Source: SLRI01 sp036796215 (GTDB lineage: Bacteria > Pseudomonadota > Alphaproteobacteria > Geminicoccales > Geminicoccaceae). From it: a DNA stretch of 64,000 nucleotides. Positions 31,534 to 40,710 of this stretch are shown here, in pieces. The translations under genes were made by a program, and so were the position numbers. Every line of letters begins with the position of its first letter. The stretch's first letter is position 1. The DNA lies in contig DAIRDJ010000002.1 of assembly GCA_036796215.1 (NCBI GenBank), positions 1 through 64,000 on the forward strand. Direction: 5' to 3'. The notes under the pieces were generated by a model. The model worked only from the letters and a program-made list of their open reading frames with translations. It had not been told where the DNA came from and searched no databases.

Positions 31534-32364
31534 ATGTCGAACCGTCTCCTGGGGCCGCTCCTGGTCCTGCCGGCGCTCTTCGTTCTCCTGCTGCTGTTCG
31601 CCTATCCGCTGGCCTATTCGGTGGTGGGGGCGTTCACCAGTGGCGACGGGCTGGGCTTTGCCAATTTCACGAAGTCCTTCGAGCTCTACCGCCGCGACAT
31701 CCTTTTCACTTTTTTGATCGTCGGCCTCTCGACCGCATTGATCGCCGTCTTTGCCGTCGCGATCGGTGGCTATCTGGTGCTCGGCAACAATCCGACGGCG
31801 GTTGCCGTTCTGCGCTGGCTCTATCGCTGGCCGCTCTTCATCCCGTTCATCGTGGCGGGCCAGCTGATGCGGACGTTCCTCGCCAAGAACGGCCTCATGA
31901 ACGGCATGCTGGTCGAGGCGGGGCTGCTGACGCCCATGCAGACCATCAGCCTGCTCGACTGGCGCGGCATCGTCATCGCCTTCGTCTGGAAGCAGACGCC
32001 GTTCGTGGCACTCCTCGTCGCCGGGGCGATGGCCGGCCTCGATCGGTCGATGTTCGAGGCGGCGCGGAACCTCGGCGCGTCGCGGCTGCGCATTCTGGTC
32101 GAGATCATCGTGCCGCAGGTGGCGCGCACCCTGCTCGTCGGCCTGATCCTCAGCTTCGTGATCATGCTCTCGGTGCTCTCGGTGCCGCTGATGATCAATG
32201 CGCAGACCCCGACGATGATCACCGCCAACATGGCGTTTCGGATCAACGCCTATGGTGACTACGGGGTCGCCAATGCGTTGGGCGTGATCTCCTACCTGAT
32301 GGCCGGGGCCGTCGCCTGGATCTATCTGCGGCATGCGGTGCATGAGCGGATGGACGAGCGATGA
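31534..32364 (+). CDS. ABC transporter permease (PotB-like)
   Basis: Inner-membrane channel subunit, 276 residues and about six helices. The cytoplasmic EAA loop is readable as MFEAARNLGASRLRILVEII, which contacts the ATPase. ATG 31534 gives MSNRLLGPLLVLPALFVLLL, a typical first helix; an upstream in-frame start at 31504 is less likely. The stop overlaps the next permease start (ATGA). Confidence 0.92.
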   Translation: MSNRLLGPLLVLPALFVLLLLFAYPLAYSVVGAFTSGDGLGFANFTKSFELYRRDILFTFLIVGLSTALIAVFAVAIGGYLVLGNNPTAVAVLRWLYRWPLFIPFIVAGQLMRTFLAKNGLMNGMLVEAGLLTPMQTISLLDWRGIVIAFVWKQTPFVALLVAGAMAGLDRSMFEAARNLGASRLRILVEIIVPQVARTLLVGLILSFVIMLSVLSVPLMINAQTPTMITANMAFRINAYGDYGVANALGVISYLMAGAVAWIYLRHAVHERMDER

Positions 32365-33164
32365 GCGGCTGGCGCTGGCTGCCGCGCGGGATCGTGCTCG
32401 GGATCGTGGCCTTCGTCGTCTTCGGGCCGTTGGTCAACATGCTGCTCTGGGCCTTCACCGAGCGCTGGTATTTCCCGCACACCCTGCCTCTGGAGTACGG
32501 CTTCAGCTTCTGGGAGCGGGTGTTCGCGCCGCGGGGTGGGGCGATCGAGTCGCTCACCAACAGTGTCCTGATCGCGACCGGCACCGTCGTCTTGGCCCTC
32601 GCGCTGGCGGTGCCCGCGGGCTATGCGCTCGCCCGCCTCAACCTGCCGCTGCGGGGGTTGATTCTCCTGGCCTTTCTCCTGCCCCAGGCCTTCCCGAATC
32701 TGCCCGTCTACATCAACATCGCGCGCATCTTCTATTCGTTCGGGCTCAATGGCACCTATTTGGGTGTCATTCTCGTGCACACGACGCACGGGCTCGTCTA
32801 TGCCGTCTGGATCGCCACGGCCGCGTTTGCGGCGGTGGATCGCGAGCTCGAGGAGGCGGCACGCAACATTGGGGCGGGGGCGCTCCGGACGTTCTGGACG
32901 ATCACGCTCCCCCTGGCGGCACCAGGGCTGATGGCCTCGGCGATCTTCGTCTTTCTCGAGTCTCTCGACGAGTTCACCGGCACTTATTTCGTCGGTGCGC
33001 CGGATGTGCAGACCCTGCCGCTCCTGCTCTACAGTGCGAGTGCCGGGGGCAACTACCAGATCGCCTCGATCACCGCCCTGATCTTGCTGGTGCCGTCGAT
33101 CGCGTTCATGTTCGTGGTCGAGCGGTTCTTCAAGGCGGACGTGCTGGCGCGGGTCGGGCGATAG
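32361..33164 (+). CDS. ABC transporter permease (PotC-like)
   Basis: Second channel subunit, 267 residues, six predicted helices and an EAA loop ELEEAARNIGAGALRTFWTI. It overlaps the first permease by 4 nt, indicating translational coupling. The pair with one ATPase and one binding protein completes a canonical importer. An aldo/keto reductase gene starts 113 nt downstream. Confidence 0.92.
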   Translation: MSGWRWLPRGIVLGIVAFVVFGPLVNMLLWAFTERWYFPHTLPLEYGFSFWERVFAPRGGAIESLTNSVLIATGTVVLALALAVPAGYALARLNLPLRGLILLAFLLPQAFPNLPVYINIARIFYSFGLNGTYLGVILVHTTHGLVYAVWIATAAFAAVDRELEEAARNIGAGALRTFWTITLPLAAPGLMASAIFVFLESLDEFTGTYFVGAPDVQTLPLLLYSASAGGNYQIASITALILLVPSIAFMFVVERFFKADVLARVGR

Positions 33165-33277
33165 CGGGCGGTCGGTCGGCCAGGGTCCGCGCGGGCGCGC
33201 GGTGCTTGTTTCGTGGCGCCGGGGCGGCTTTGTTGGCCGGCATCGGGGCAGGCAACACCAACGGGGGAGCGGGGATC

Positions 33278-34246
33278 ATGGAGCGGCGGCGGTTCGGCCG
33301 GACGGGGCGCGCGATCTCGAGCTTCACGCTCGGTGGCGGCGTTGTCGGCGGCATTCTCGTGCATCCGCCGGACGAGGTCCGGCTCGAGGCACTCAGGCGG
33401 GTGGTCGCCACCGGTGGCAACTGGATCGACACGGCGGGCGACTATGGTGGCGGGGAGAGCGAGAAAGCGCTTGGCCGGCTGCTGCCGGAGGTCAGCCCGC
33501 GGCCAGAGCTCTCGACCAAGGTACGGCTCGATACGGCCAGGCTCGGCGATCTCGAGGCCGAGATCCGCCGCTCGCTCGAGACCAGTTTCCGCAGGCTCGG
33601 GGTCGACCGGGTGGCGCATTTCCAGCTGCACAATCCCTTGGGCGCCACCACGGTGGGGGGCACGCTCGGCACGGATGTGGTGCTGCGCGCGGGCGGGGTC
33701 GCGGATGTCTTCGACAAGCTGCGGGCGGAGGGGCTGATCGCCTGGCACGGCATTACCGGGCTCGGCGAGGCGCCGGCCATTCTCGAGGTCGTCGAGAGCG
33801 GGCGGTTCGATACGGCCCAGGTCTACTACAACATGCTCAACCCGAGTGCCGGCCGAACGATGCCCGCGGGCTGGGCTGGGCAGCGCTTTTCGGGCCTGCT
33901 CGATGCCTGCCGGCGGCACGACATGGGGGTGATGACCATCCGGGTGCTGGCCGCGGGCGTGCTCGCCACCGACCGGCGGCACGGCCGCGAGGTGGTGGTG
34001 ACGCGCGATACGGATCTCGAGCGCGAGGCGCTGCGGGCGCAGCAACTCTTCGCCCGCATTGGCGACCGCTACGGGGCGCGGGCGCAGACGGCCATTCGCT
34101 ACGCGCTCGCCAATGCCGATCTCTCGACCATCGTCGTCGGGGTCGAGACCCTGGAACAGCTCGACGAGGCGCTGGCCGGGATCGCGGCAGGGCCGCTGCC
34201 CGAAGCGGCACTCGCCGCCATCGCCGAGGCCCAGGCACATCTCTGA
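33278..34246 (+). CDS. Aldo/keto reductase 1
   Basis: NAD(P)H-dependent oxidoreductase with a TIM-barrel fold, 322 residues from ATG 33278. The catalytic tetrad is visible: Asp and Tyr in DTAGDYGGGESE, Lys in LSTKVRLD and His in HFQLHNPLG. The N-terminus MERRRFGRTGRAISSFTLGG is typical of the family. It follows the ABC permease and is 14 nt from a second reductase, so the imported solute is likely a substrate for carbonyl/hydroxyl interconversion. Confidence 0.9.
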   Translation: MERRRFGRTGRAISSFTLGGGVVGGILVHPPDEVRLEALRRVVATGGNWIDTAGDYGGGESEKALGRLLPEVSPRPELSTKVRLDTARLGDLEAEIRRSLETSFRRLGVDRVAHFQLHNPLGATTVGGTLGTDVVLRAGGVADVFDKLRAEGLIAWHGITGLGEAPAILEVVESGRFDTAQVYYNMLNPSAGRTMPAGWAGQRFSGLLDACRRHDMGVMTIRVLAAGVLATDRRHGREVVVTRDTDLEREALRAQQLFARIGDRYGARAQTAIRYALANADLSTIVVGVETLEQLDEALAGIAAGPLPEAALAAIAEAQAHL

Positions 34247-34260
34247 GGGAGGAAACAGTC

Positions 34261-35127
34261 GTGAGCATCGAGAAGCGCCCGTTCGGCCGGACCGGCCATC
34301 TGAGCTCGGCCGTCATCTTCGGGGCGGCGGCGCTCAAGGCGGTCGATCAGGGGGTGGCCGATGCCGTGCTCGACCTCCTCTTGGAGCATGGCGTCAACCA
34401 CATCGACGTGGCGGCGAGCTATGGCGATGCCGAGCTCCGGATCGGCCCTTGGATGGACCGGCACCGGGACGACTTCTGCCTCGCGACCAAGACCGGCGAG
34501 CGGGGCTATGCCGAGGCCCGGGACGAGATCCGGCGCTCGCTCGACCGGCTGCGCACCGACCGGCTCGACCTGATCCAGCTGCACTCGCTGACCCATCCCG
34601 ACGAGTGGGACCGGGCGCTCTCGCCGGGTGGGGCGCTCGATGCGGCGATCGAGGCGAGGGAGGCGGGGCTCGCCCGGTTCATCGGGGTCACCGGCCATGG
34701 CTGGACGGTCGCCGCCATGCACCGGCGCAGCCTCGAGCGCTTCCCGTTCGACTCGATCCTTTTGCCCTGGAACTGGCATTTCGCCCACGAGCCCGCCTAT
34801 GCCGCCGCGTTCGAGACGACGCTCGCCCTCGCCGAGGCGCGCGGGGTGGCGGTGCAGACGATCAAGGCGATTGCCCGGGGGCCCTGGGCCGCCGCTGCCG
34901 AACGAACACACAGCACCTGGTACCAGCCGCTCGAGGACGAGGATGCGATCCGGACCGCCGTGCACTGGGTGCTGGCGAGGCCCGGGATCTTCCTCAACTC
35001 GGTGGGGGACGTGACCCTGTTGCCCAAGGTGCTGAAGGCCGCTTCAGCGCTGGCCGAGCCCGTCCCGGATGCGGCGATGGCGGCAGTGGCCGAGCGGTCC
35101 GGGATGACCTCGATCTTCGGGATCTGA
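34261..35127 (+). CDS. Aldo/keto reductase 2
   Basis: A 288-residue member of the aldo/keto reductase superfamily, started by GTG 34261 with GAGGGAGGAAAC upstream. The tetrad is recognisable in DVAASYGDAELRIG (Asp, Tyr), LATKTGERG (Lys) and IQLHSLTH (His). It differs from reductase 1 mainly in the C-terminal cofactor region (VLARPGIFLNSVGDVTLLPK). Its place directly after reductase 1 points to a two-enzyme oxidation/reduction step on the transported compound. Confidence 0.88.
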   Translation: MSIEKRPFGRTGHLSSAVIFGAAALKAVDQGVADAVLDLLLEHGVNHIDVAASYGDAELRIGPWMDRHRDDFCLATKTGERGYAEARDEIRRSLDRLRTDRLDLIQLHSLTHPDEWDRALSPGGALDAAIEAREAGLARFIGVTGHGWTVAAMHRRSLERFPFDSILLPWNWHFAHEPAYAAAFETTLALAEARGVAVQTIKAIARGPWAAAAERTHSTWYQPLEDEDAIRTAVHWVLARPGIFLNSVGDVTLLPKVLKAASALAEPVPDAAMAAVAERSGMTSIFGI

Positions 35128-35136
35128 AATAGGCTC

Positions 35137-35481
35137 CTAGTGGTCGGAGTGGTGGAGGATCTGCTCGGCGATGCCGGTCTCATAGGCGACGGCTTCGGCG
35201 GTCAGCGCCGGCCTGCCGTCCGGAGCACGGGTCAAGAGGCCCTTGCGGTGCAGCGCGTTGAAGACGGCGGGGTTGCCGAGGCCGGTCGCGTCCCTCGCCA
35301 TGACGAGGGCGGCACCGACGTGGAAATGATCGCCGTGCGGGCGGGGCAGGCGGTTCAAGGCGATGCTGCCGTCGTCGAGGGCTTCGGCGGCATTACCCTC
35401 GCTCCGGGCGAGCTCCTGCAGGATGGCGAGGGTCTTGAGCTGCAGGGCATTGAGCTTCGCGGGATTGGGACGGTTGGGCAA
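35137..35481 (-). CDS. Conserved hypothetical protein
   Basis: A 114-residue soluble protein on the minus strand, starting at TTG 35481 with GGAG upstream. It looks like a small helical, winged-helix-like protein (LNALQLKTLAILQELAR, NPAVFNALHRKGLLTRAPDG), but I do not recognise a named family. It is convergent with reductase 2, ending 9 nt away, and divergent from reductase 3. Confidence 0.6.
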   Translation of the reverse strand: MPNRPNPAKLNALQLKTLAILQELARSEGNAAEALDDGSIALNRLPRPHGDHFHVGAALVMARDATGLGNPAVFNALHRKGLLTRAPDGRPALTAEAVAYETGIAEQILHHSDH

Positions 35482-35583
35482 GGGAGTTGCTCCGGCAAGC
35501 GGTGAGGGTCAAGGGTCGGGTCGTTGCGGGTCGCACCTTCTGGAGCAGAAGTGGGGCCGCCTGACAATGCCCGTGGGGGTGGC

Positions 35584-36537
35584 ATGGAGCATACGCAACT
35601 GGGCAGGACCGGGCTTCGGGTCAGTGTGGCCGGGCTCGGCTGCGGCGGCAGCAGCCGGCTCGGGCTCGGCCAGGGGAAGAGCGAGCGGGAGGCTGCCGAG
35701 ATCGTCCGGGCCGCCTTCGATCGCGGCGTCAATTTCTTCGACACGGCCCAGGCCTATGGCACCGAGCCCGCGGTGGGCCTGGCGCTCGCCGGGCTGCCGC
35801 GCGACGAGGTCGTGATCGCGACCAAGAGCCAGGTCGCCAGGGATGGCCAGTTGTTGTCGCCGCCCGAGGTCCGCGCCAATCTCGTGGCGTCGCTGCGCAC
35901 GCTCGGCACGGATCATGTCGATGTCTACATGCTGCACGCCGTCCGGCCCGAGCATTACGGTCATGCGCTCGAGCTGCGCGAGGCGCTGCTGCCCGAGCGG
36001 GATGCCGGCCGGATCCGCCATCTCGGCATCACCGAGACGGGGCCCTTCGATCCCGGCCATGTCATGCTCGAGCAGGCGACCAGGGATCCGGCCTGGGAGG
36101 TCGTGATGCTCGCCTTTCACATGATGCATCAGAATGCGCGGAAGGCGGTGCTGCCGCAGACCCTGGCGAACGGCATCGGCACGCTCGCGATGTTCGCGGT
36201 GCGCGCCATCTTCAGCCAGCCGGAACGCCTGCGCCAGGCGATGCGCGAGCTCGGCGCCGAGGGGGCGGTGCCGCAGACGCTGGCCGAGCGGGCGGAGCCT
36301 TTGGATTTCCTCGTCCGCGCGCATGGGGCGCTGAGCCTGACCGATGCGGCCTATCGCTATGTGCGGCACGAGCCCGGGATCGATGTGGTGCTCTTCGGCA
36401 CGGGCAATCCTGTGCATCTCGAGACCAACATCGCCTCGATCCTCCGCCCGCCGCTGCCGGATGCGGCGCGCGATCGGCTGCAGGCACTCTTCGGGCATCT
36501 GGTGGGCGTGGGGCTCGATCTGCCGACCGGGAGGTAG
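35584..36537 (+). CDS. Aldo/keto reductase 3
   Basis: A 317-residue aldo/keto reductase from ATG 35584, with GGGGGTGGC upstream. Tetrad motifs are FFDTAQAYGTEPAVG (Asp, Tyr), IATKSQVARDG (Lys) and YMLHAVRPEH (His). The C-terminal part (LFGTGNPVHLETNIASI) fits the family's cofactor-binding end. It is monocistronic or distantly linked to the ABC-reductase operon, being separated by a minus-strand gene. Confidence 0.88.
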   Translation: MEHTQLGRTGLRVSVAGLGCGGSSRLGLGQGKSEREAAEIVRAAFDRGVNFFDTAQAYGTEPAVGLALAGLPRDEVVIATKSQVARDGQLLSPPEVRANLVASLRTLGTDHVDVYMLHAVRPEHYGHALELREALLPERDAGRIRHLGITETGPFDPGHVMLEQATRDPAWEVVMLAFHMMHQNARKAVLPQTLANGIGTLAMFAVRAIFSQPERLRQAMRELGAEGAVPQTLAERAEPLDFLVRAHGALSLTDAAYRYVRHEPGIDVVLFGTGNPVHLETNIASILRPPLPDAARDRLQALFGHLVGVGLDLPTGR

Positions 36538-36640
36538 CGGGTCGTCTGCGACACTTGCGCCCCGCGGCCGGTCGGCGCGCGCCACGGCCATGGCAGCCTG
36601 CCCCGCCGACGGTGCAGCGGCGTTGATCAGGGGAAGACAT

Positions 36641-36684
36641 GCGGGAAGGCTCGCCTCCCTGCACCCCACCGGACCTTCGGGGCG
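36641..36684 (+). repeat. Double-hairpin 3'-end element, copy 6 (after reductase 3)
   Basis: GCGGGAAGGC (36641-36650) pairs imperfectly with GCCTCCCTGC (36653-36662), with one mismatch and one wobble. It is followed by CCCCACCGGACCTTCGGGG, the second hairpin. It lies 103 nt downstream of aldo/keto reductase 3, in sense orientation, and is a more decayed copy of the family. Confidence 0.6.
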
Positions 36685-36693
36685 GGCCGCTTG

Positions 36694-36727
36694 GTTAACG
36701 GGTGTTAAGGGTACCTGGTACGCTTAA
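36694..36727 (+). promoter_or_regulatory. 34-bp palindromic element, copy A
   Basis: GTTAACG (36694-36700), a 4-nt spacer, then TTAAGGGTACC-T-GGTACGCTTAA (36705-36727), a 23-bp inverted repeat with one mismatch per arm. Outside the spacer it matches copy B at 53082-53115 in 29 of 30 positions. It lies between two convergent genes (aldo/keto reductase 3 and the TIM-barrel protein) with no start codon nearby, so a simple promoter role is not obvious. Confidence 0.65.
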
Positions 36728-36794
36728 TGCCACCGCCGCACGACCACAGCGGCTGGCTCTGGGGACCCTTTGCTCGCTGCCTTGTCACTCGGGG

Positions 36795-38090
36795 TCAGGC
36801 GAGCGTGGCCAGGGTCTCGAGCTTGTTGTCGCCGAGATAGCCATAGCGGTTGAGCCAGAGCCTGCCGCCAGCCGCCGCATAGGCCGTTTGGGCGCGGTTC
36901 AGGACGTCGTCGAGGGGGCCGTAGGCGTGGGCGGCGGCGTGGATCGAGGGGGCCTGGGAGCGGGCCTCGGCGATCTTGCGGGCCTGGCTTTCAGGGGCCA
37001 CCGGGTGGGGCTCGTCGGGCTCGGGGTAGCGGAGGTCCGCAAGCGGGGCCGTGCCGGTATCGAAGAGCTCCTGGATGCATGCGGCCCCTTCGGCATCGAG
37101 CCTGCCCATGCGCTCGAGATAGCCCCGCAGCATCATCGGCCAGTGCATGGTGTAGAGCTTGACCGCGATGTCGTCGGCGATCCGCCCGACCCGGGTGTAG
37201 TCGAGCCCGGAGAGCCGGTTCCAGGGGGGCGGAAAGGCGTGGGCGACGAGCTTGATGTTCGGCGGCAGGACGGCCTTGGTGGCGGCCAGCAGGTCGACCG
37301 CCAGATCGGCCTTGAGGCGGCCGAGGGGGGCCAGGGGCTCGAGGCCGTCCTCGAGGATGCGTGCCGGAGCGTCGGCGTAGCGCTGGGCCGTTCGGCGCAA
37401 GCCGTCGAGGTCGTGGCCCTTGGCCCGGGCTGCCGCTTCGGCGTGGGGGGAGAAGTCGAAGAGCCAGCTGTCCAGCGTGTAGGGCGGGTATTCGGGCCAG
37501 TCGAGGCGAATGGCGTCGATGCCTTGGTAGTGGCGGACGAGATCGGTGAGGAGGGCCAAAAGATAGGCCGTGATCTCGGGGGCGGCGAGGCTGCCGTTCT
37601 TGTCGACGCGGCCTTCGTGGTGGCGGCCGTCGGGCAGCAGTGGCTGGTCCTCGGGCAAGGGCCCGCCGAACTGCACCCGGTAGCCGGGCGGAATGGCGGC
37701 CTGGACCTGGAGGTGGACCTCGAGGCCGCGCGCCTTGGCGGCCTCGATGAAGGCCTGGACCTTGGGCCCCTCACGCCGGGTGAGCTCGGTCGCGGCAGCC
37801 GGCTGGTAGCGCAGGCCCCGGTAGAGATCCTGGTCGGGGACGAAGCTCGGGGAGGTCACGCAGCGCAGTTCGCGCCTACCCCAGAGGTCGCGATCCAGGA
37901 GCCGGACCTTGCCGGCACCGGCGTCGATCGGTGGCTCTCGCCCGGCGTCCTGGGCATCGCTCGGCGCCATGACGTAGGGCGAGGTGGCGACGGCCGTGGC
38001 CCCGGCCAGTGCCAGGTTGTCGAGGACGCGCTCGATGCCCTCGGCCTGGATCCATTCGGGCATCACGGTGATGCCGAAGAGCCGGCTCAT
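36795..38090 (-). CDS. TIM-barrel protein, glycoside-hydrolase-like, function unknown
   Basis: A 431-residue soluble protein whose strands read like a (beta/alpha)8 hydrolase: LEVHLQVQAAIPPGY, IDAIRLDWPEYPPYTLDSWL with an acidic residue after a beta strand, NIKLVAHAFPPPWNRLSG and DIAVKLYTMHWPMM. There is no signal peptide. I cannot assign a family with confidence. Its ATG overlaps the stop of sulfatase 1 (ATGA), so it is probably made with that enzyme and may act on the desulfated product. Confidence 0.7.
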   Translation of the reverse strand: MSRLFGITVMPEWIQAEGIERVLDNLALAGATAVATSPYVMAPSDAQDAGREPPIDAGAGKVRLLDRDLWGRRELRCVTSPSFVPDQDLYRGLRYQPAAATELTRREGPKVQAFIEAAKARGLEVHLQVQAAIPPGYRVQFGGPLPEDQPLLPDGRHHEGRVDKNGSLAAPEITAYLLALLTDLVRHYQGIDAIRLDWPEYPPYTLDSWLFDFSPHAEAAARAKGHDLDGLRRTAQRYADAPARILEDGLEPLAPLGRLKADLAVDLLAATKAVLPPNIKLVAHAFPPPWNRLSGLDYTRVGRIADDIAVKLYTMHWPMMLRGYLERMGRLDAEGAACIQELFDTGTAPLADLRYPEPDEPHPVAPESQARKIAEARSQAPSIHAAAHAYGPLDDVLNRAQTAYAAAGGRLWLNRYGYLGDNKLETLATLA

Positions 38091-39547
38091 TCGGGGATCT
38101 CGTCGAGCCAGTTGTCCTCAATCTTCACCTGCCAGAGATGCTGCTCGGCGGGCTGCACGGCCCGCGCCCAGTCGGAGAGCAGCCGCTTGGCCTTGGTCTT
38201 GCGCGCCATGCGGAGCGCAATGGCGTCCGGATCCCAGCCGTCGAGGACCCGGTCGGTCAACGCCTGGCGCAGGGTGGCGTGGCCGGGGTCTTGGGCGAGG
38301 TCGTGGAGCTCGTCCGGGTCGGCCTCGAGGTCGAAGAGCTGCGGGCGTGCCCCGTGATAGTAGACGAGCTTGAAGCGGCCGCTGCGGACCATGCGCTGCT
38401 GGACGGGCTCCGTGCCGGTCCAGCGGGCAACACCGTCGGTGCAGTAGTCGGCGAAGGTCTCGTCCAGCCAGGGGGCGGCTGCATTCCGGGCGATGCCAAG
38501 GAGGCTGCGGCCCTGGCCGTCGGGGAGGGCGGGGGCCTCGAGCGCCTCGAGCATGGTGGCGGCGACGTCGAGGAGGTTGCAGACCTGGCCGCGGCGTTCG
38601 CCCGCGGGCAGCTGGCCGGGCCAGCGCATGATGAGCGGGATGGCGACCGAGTGGTCGTAGAAGGTCTGCTTCCACCAGAGCCCGCGCTCGCCCAGCTGAT
38701 CGCCGTGGTCGGAGGCATAGATGACGAGCGTGTCTTGGGCGAGGCCGGCCTCCTCGAGCTTGTCGAGGATGGCGCCGATCATCCGGTCCACGGAGGTGGT
38801 GAGCCCATAATAAGCCGTGCGCGCCCGCCGCTCCCAATCGGCCGGCAGGTCGAGCGAGCCCGTATGCTCGCGCCAGCGGCGCAAGTAGGGGTGCTCGGCA
38901 TTGTCGCCGGGTGGCGGCAGGCGTGGGTCCGGGACGCGGCCGGCGTAGCGGGCGTAGTCGTCCGCCTGGCAGACATAGGGCTGGTGCGGCAGCATCAGGC
39001 CGACCGTGACGGCGAAGGGCTCGCCCGGCTTTTGCGCTTTGAGATAGCGGAGCGTTTCGGCGAGCACGTCGCGGTCCTTGACCTCGTAGGAGGACTGGCC
39101 CGGCCCGGCGCGCTCGATGCTGACCCTGAAGGGCTCGTTGGTGCGATCGAGAATGCCGAGCGAATGGGCGTGGCCGCCCGGCCAGTTGGTGCTGTGATCG
39201 CCGACCCGCCGGTCGACATAGCCGTGCAGCTGGTCCGGGCCGATCGAATGCAGCCGACCGATCAGGGTCGGGCGGTAGCCGGCCGCACCCAGGCTGTGGG
39301 CGTGGGTCGGGAGGTCGGAGGCGAGCACGTCGGAATTGGTCCAGCAGCCGATGCGGTGGCTGTACTGGCATGTCAGCATCGCCATCCGCGCGGGGGTGCA
39401 GAGCGGGGCCGTCGTGTAGGCGGCATCGAAGGTGACGCCATCGGCGGCGAGCCGGTCCAAGGCCGGGGTTTCGACCACCTGGTCGCCATAAGTGCCGGTG
39501 ACATGGCGGGCGTGCTGGTCGGAGAAGAGGAAAACGAGGTTGGTCAC
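38087..39547 (-). CDS. Sulfatase 1
   Basis: Hydrolyses a sulfate ester after maturation of an active-site Cys to formylglycine. The 486-residue protein starts at GTG 39547 (GGAGG upstream). It shows VFLFSDQHARH with the first metal ligand, the formylglycine motif CTPAR, and ASDHGDQLGE with Asp-His for calcium. The C-terminal RPQLFDLEADPDELHDLAQD is the usual sulfatase end. No signal peptide, so a cytoplasmic enzyme acting on imported substrates. It is divergent from the enolase-superfamily gene by 53 bp. Confidence 0.93.
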   Translation of the reverse strand: MTNLVFLFSDQHARHVTGTYGDQVVETPALDRLAADGVTFDAAYTTAPLCTPARMAMLTCQYSHRIGCWTNSDVLASDLPTHAHSLGAAGYRPTLIGRLHSIGPDQLHGYVDRRVGDHSTNWPGGHAHSLGILDRTNEPFRVSIERAGPGQSSYEVKDRDVLAETLRYLKAQKPGEPFAVTVGLMLPHQPYVCQADDYARYAGRVPDPRLPPPGDNAEHPYLRRWREHTGSLDLPADWERRARTAYYGLTTSVDRMIGAILDKLEEAGLAQDTLVIYASDHGDQLGERGLWWKQTFYDHSVAIPLIMRWPGQLPAGERRGQVCNLLDVAATMLEALEAPALPDGQGRSLLGIARNAAAPWLDETFADYCTDGVARWTGTEPVQQRMVRSGRFKLVYYHGARPQLFDLEADPDELHDLAQDPGHATLRQALTDRVLDGWDPDAIALRMARKTKAKRLLSDWARAVQPAEQHLWQVKIEDNWLDEIPE

Positions 39548-39600
39548 GGGGCGGCCTCCATGGCAAAGCTCGGGCGCGACACGACGGGGGAGGTGGCGGG

Positions 39601-40707
39601 ATGGCCGAGACGGTCCGGGCGGTGCATGCGGTGCTGGTCGAGCGCGAGATGGGCGGGGCCGTCTGGAACCCGCGCCAGCGCTGGGACAAGAAGCGGATGG
39701 TGCTGGTCTTCGCCGAGGGCAGCTCGGGGCGGTTCGGGATCGGCGAGGCCTGGCTCTCGGGCAGTGGGGCCAGGGCGCTGTTGGCGACGATCGAGGACGA
39801 TCTGGCACCGCTCGTGCTCGGCACGAGCGTTTTTGGCATCGCCCGGCTGACCGAGGTGGTGCGCCGCTCGACCGAGCTCAGCGGACGGACCGGGATTGTC
39901 GCTGCCGCCTGGAGTGCGATCGAAACGGCCGTGGTCGATCTCGCCGCCAAGTCGCTGGATGTACCGCTCGCTGATCTCCTCGGCCGTTGCCGCGATGGCG
40001 TGCCGGTCTATGCGAGCGCCGGGCTCTACGGCGCCGAGAAGACGCCGGCCGATCTCGCGGCCGAGGTGCGGGGCTGGGTGGAGCAGGGCTTTTCCGCGGT
40101 CAAGATCAAGGTCGGCGGGGCGCCTCTGGCCGAGGATATTCGACGGGTCGCGGCCGTGCGCGAGGCGATCGGGCCGGACGTGCGGCTCATGGTCGATGCG
40201 CTCTACAACCTCGATGTGGCCGAGGCACTCGCCATGGCGCGGGCGTTCGAGCGGTTCGACATCCAGTTTCTCGAAGCACCGGTCTCGCCCTTCGACCTCC
40301 AGGGGCAGGCCGCCGTGGCCCGGGCGAGCCCGATCCCGCTCTGCGGCAACGAGAACATGGCCTGGCTCGGCTATTTCAAGGAGCTGGTCGAGCGCCGCTG
40401 TGTTCATTTCGTCCAGTTCGACATCGCCGCCTGCGGTGGGGTGCACGAGGGCCGGCGGATCGGCGAGCTGGCGCACAGCCATCACCTGCCGGCGACCCTG
40501 CATGCGGCGTCCACTGCGGTGCTCTATGCCGCCTCGCTGCATCTGGCAGCGGCCTTGCCGGGCGCCGTCTCGGTCGAGCATCACATGCTGCACCAGTGGC
40601 TCTGGGAGCTGGCGCCGGGCGGGAGCTTCGCGGTCGAGGGCGGCACGGTGGCACCGCCGGCGGGGCCGGGGATCGGCCTGGAGCTCAAGCCCGACGATGT
40701 CGGCTGA
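39601..40707 (+). CDS. Mandelate racemase/muconate lactonizing enzyme family protein 1
   Basis: Enolase-superfamily enzyme that abstracts a proton alpha to a carboxylate, usually to dehydrate a sugar acid or to cycloisomerise. The 368-residue protein has the KIKVGG motif with catalytic Lys, and the metal ligands Asp in MVDALYN, Glu in FLEAPVSPFD and Glu in CGNENM. A late His-containing segment (PATLHAASTAVLYAASLH) is where MLE or MR-type bases lie. It is flanked by two minus-strand sulfatases and ends 3 nt from sulfatase 2. The substrate is unknown. Confidence 0.9.
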   Translation: MAETVRAVHAVLVEREMGGAVWNPRQRWDKKRMVLVFAEGSSGRFGIGEAWLSGSGARALLATIEDDLAPLVLGTSVFGIARLTEVVRRSTELSGRTGIVAAAWSAIETAVVDLAAKSLDVPLADLLGRCRDGVPVYASAGLYGAEKTPADLAAEVRGWVEQGFSAVKIKVGGAPLAEDIRRVAAVREAIGPDVRLMVDALYNLDVAEALAMARAFERFDIQFLEAPVSPFDLQGQAAVARASPIPLCGNENMAWLGYFKELVERRCVHFVQFDIAACGGVHEGRRIGELAHSHHLPATLHAASTAVLYAASLHLAAALPGAVSVEHHMLHQWLWELAPGGSFAVEGGTVAPPAGPGIGLELKPDDVG

Positions 40708-40710
40708 AGC

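Noticed and set aside
29815..32343. An 842-codon minus-strand frame over the ABC binding protein and permease
   Set aside because: It is antisense to clear ABC genes, with a biased, domain-free composition.
36694..36727. CtrA-type site, because of TTAA spaced repeats
   Set aside because: TTAA halves are 6 bp apart instead of the usual 7, and the dominant feature is the GGTACC-centred palindrome shared with 53082-53115.
36702..38357. A 551-codon plus-strand frame downstream of palindromic element A
   Set aside because: It is antisense to the TIM-barrel gene and sulfatase 1 and has no domain or ribosome-binding site, so it does not explain the element.
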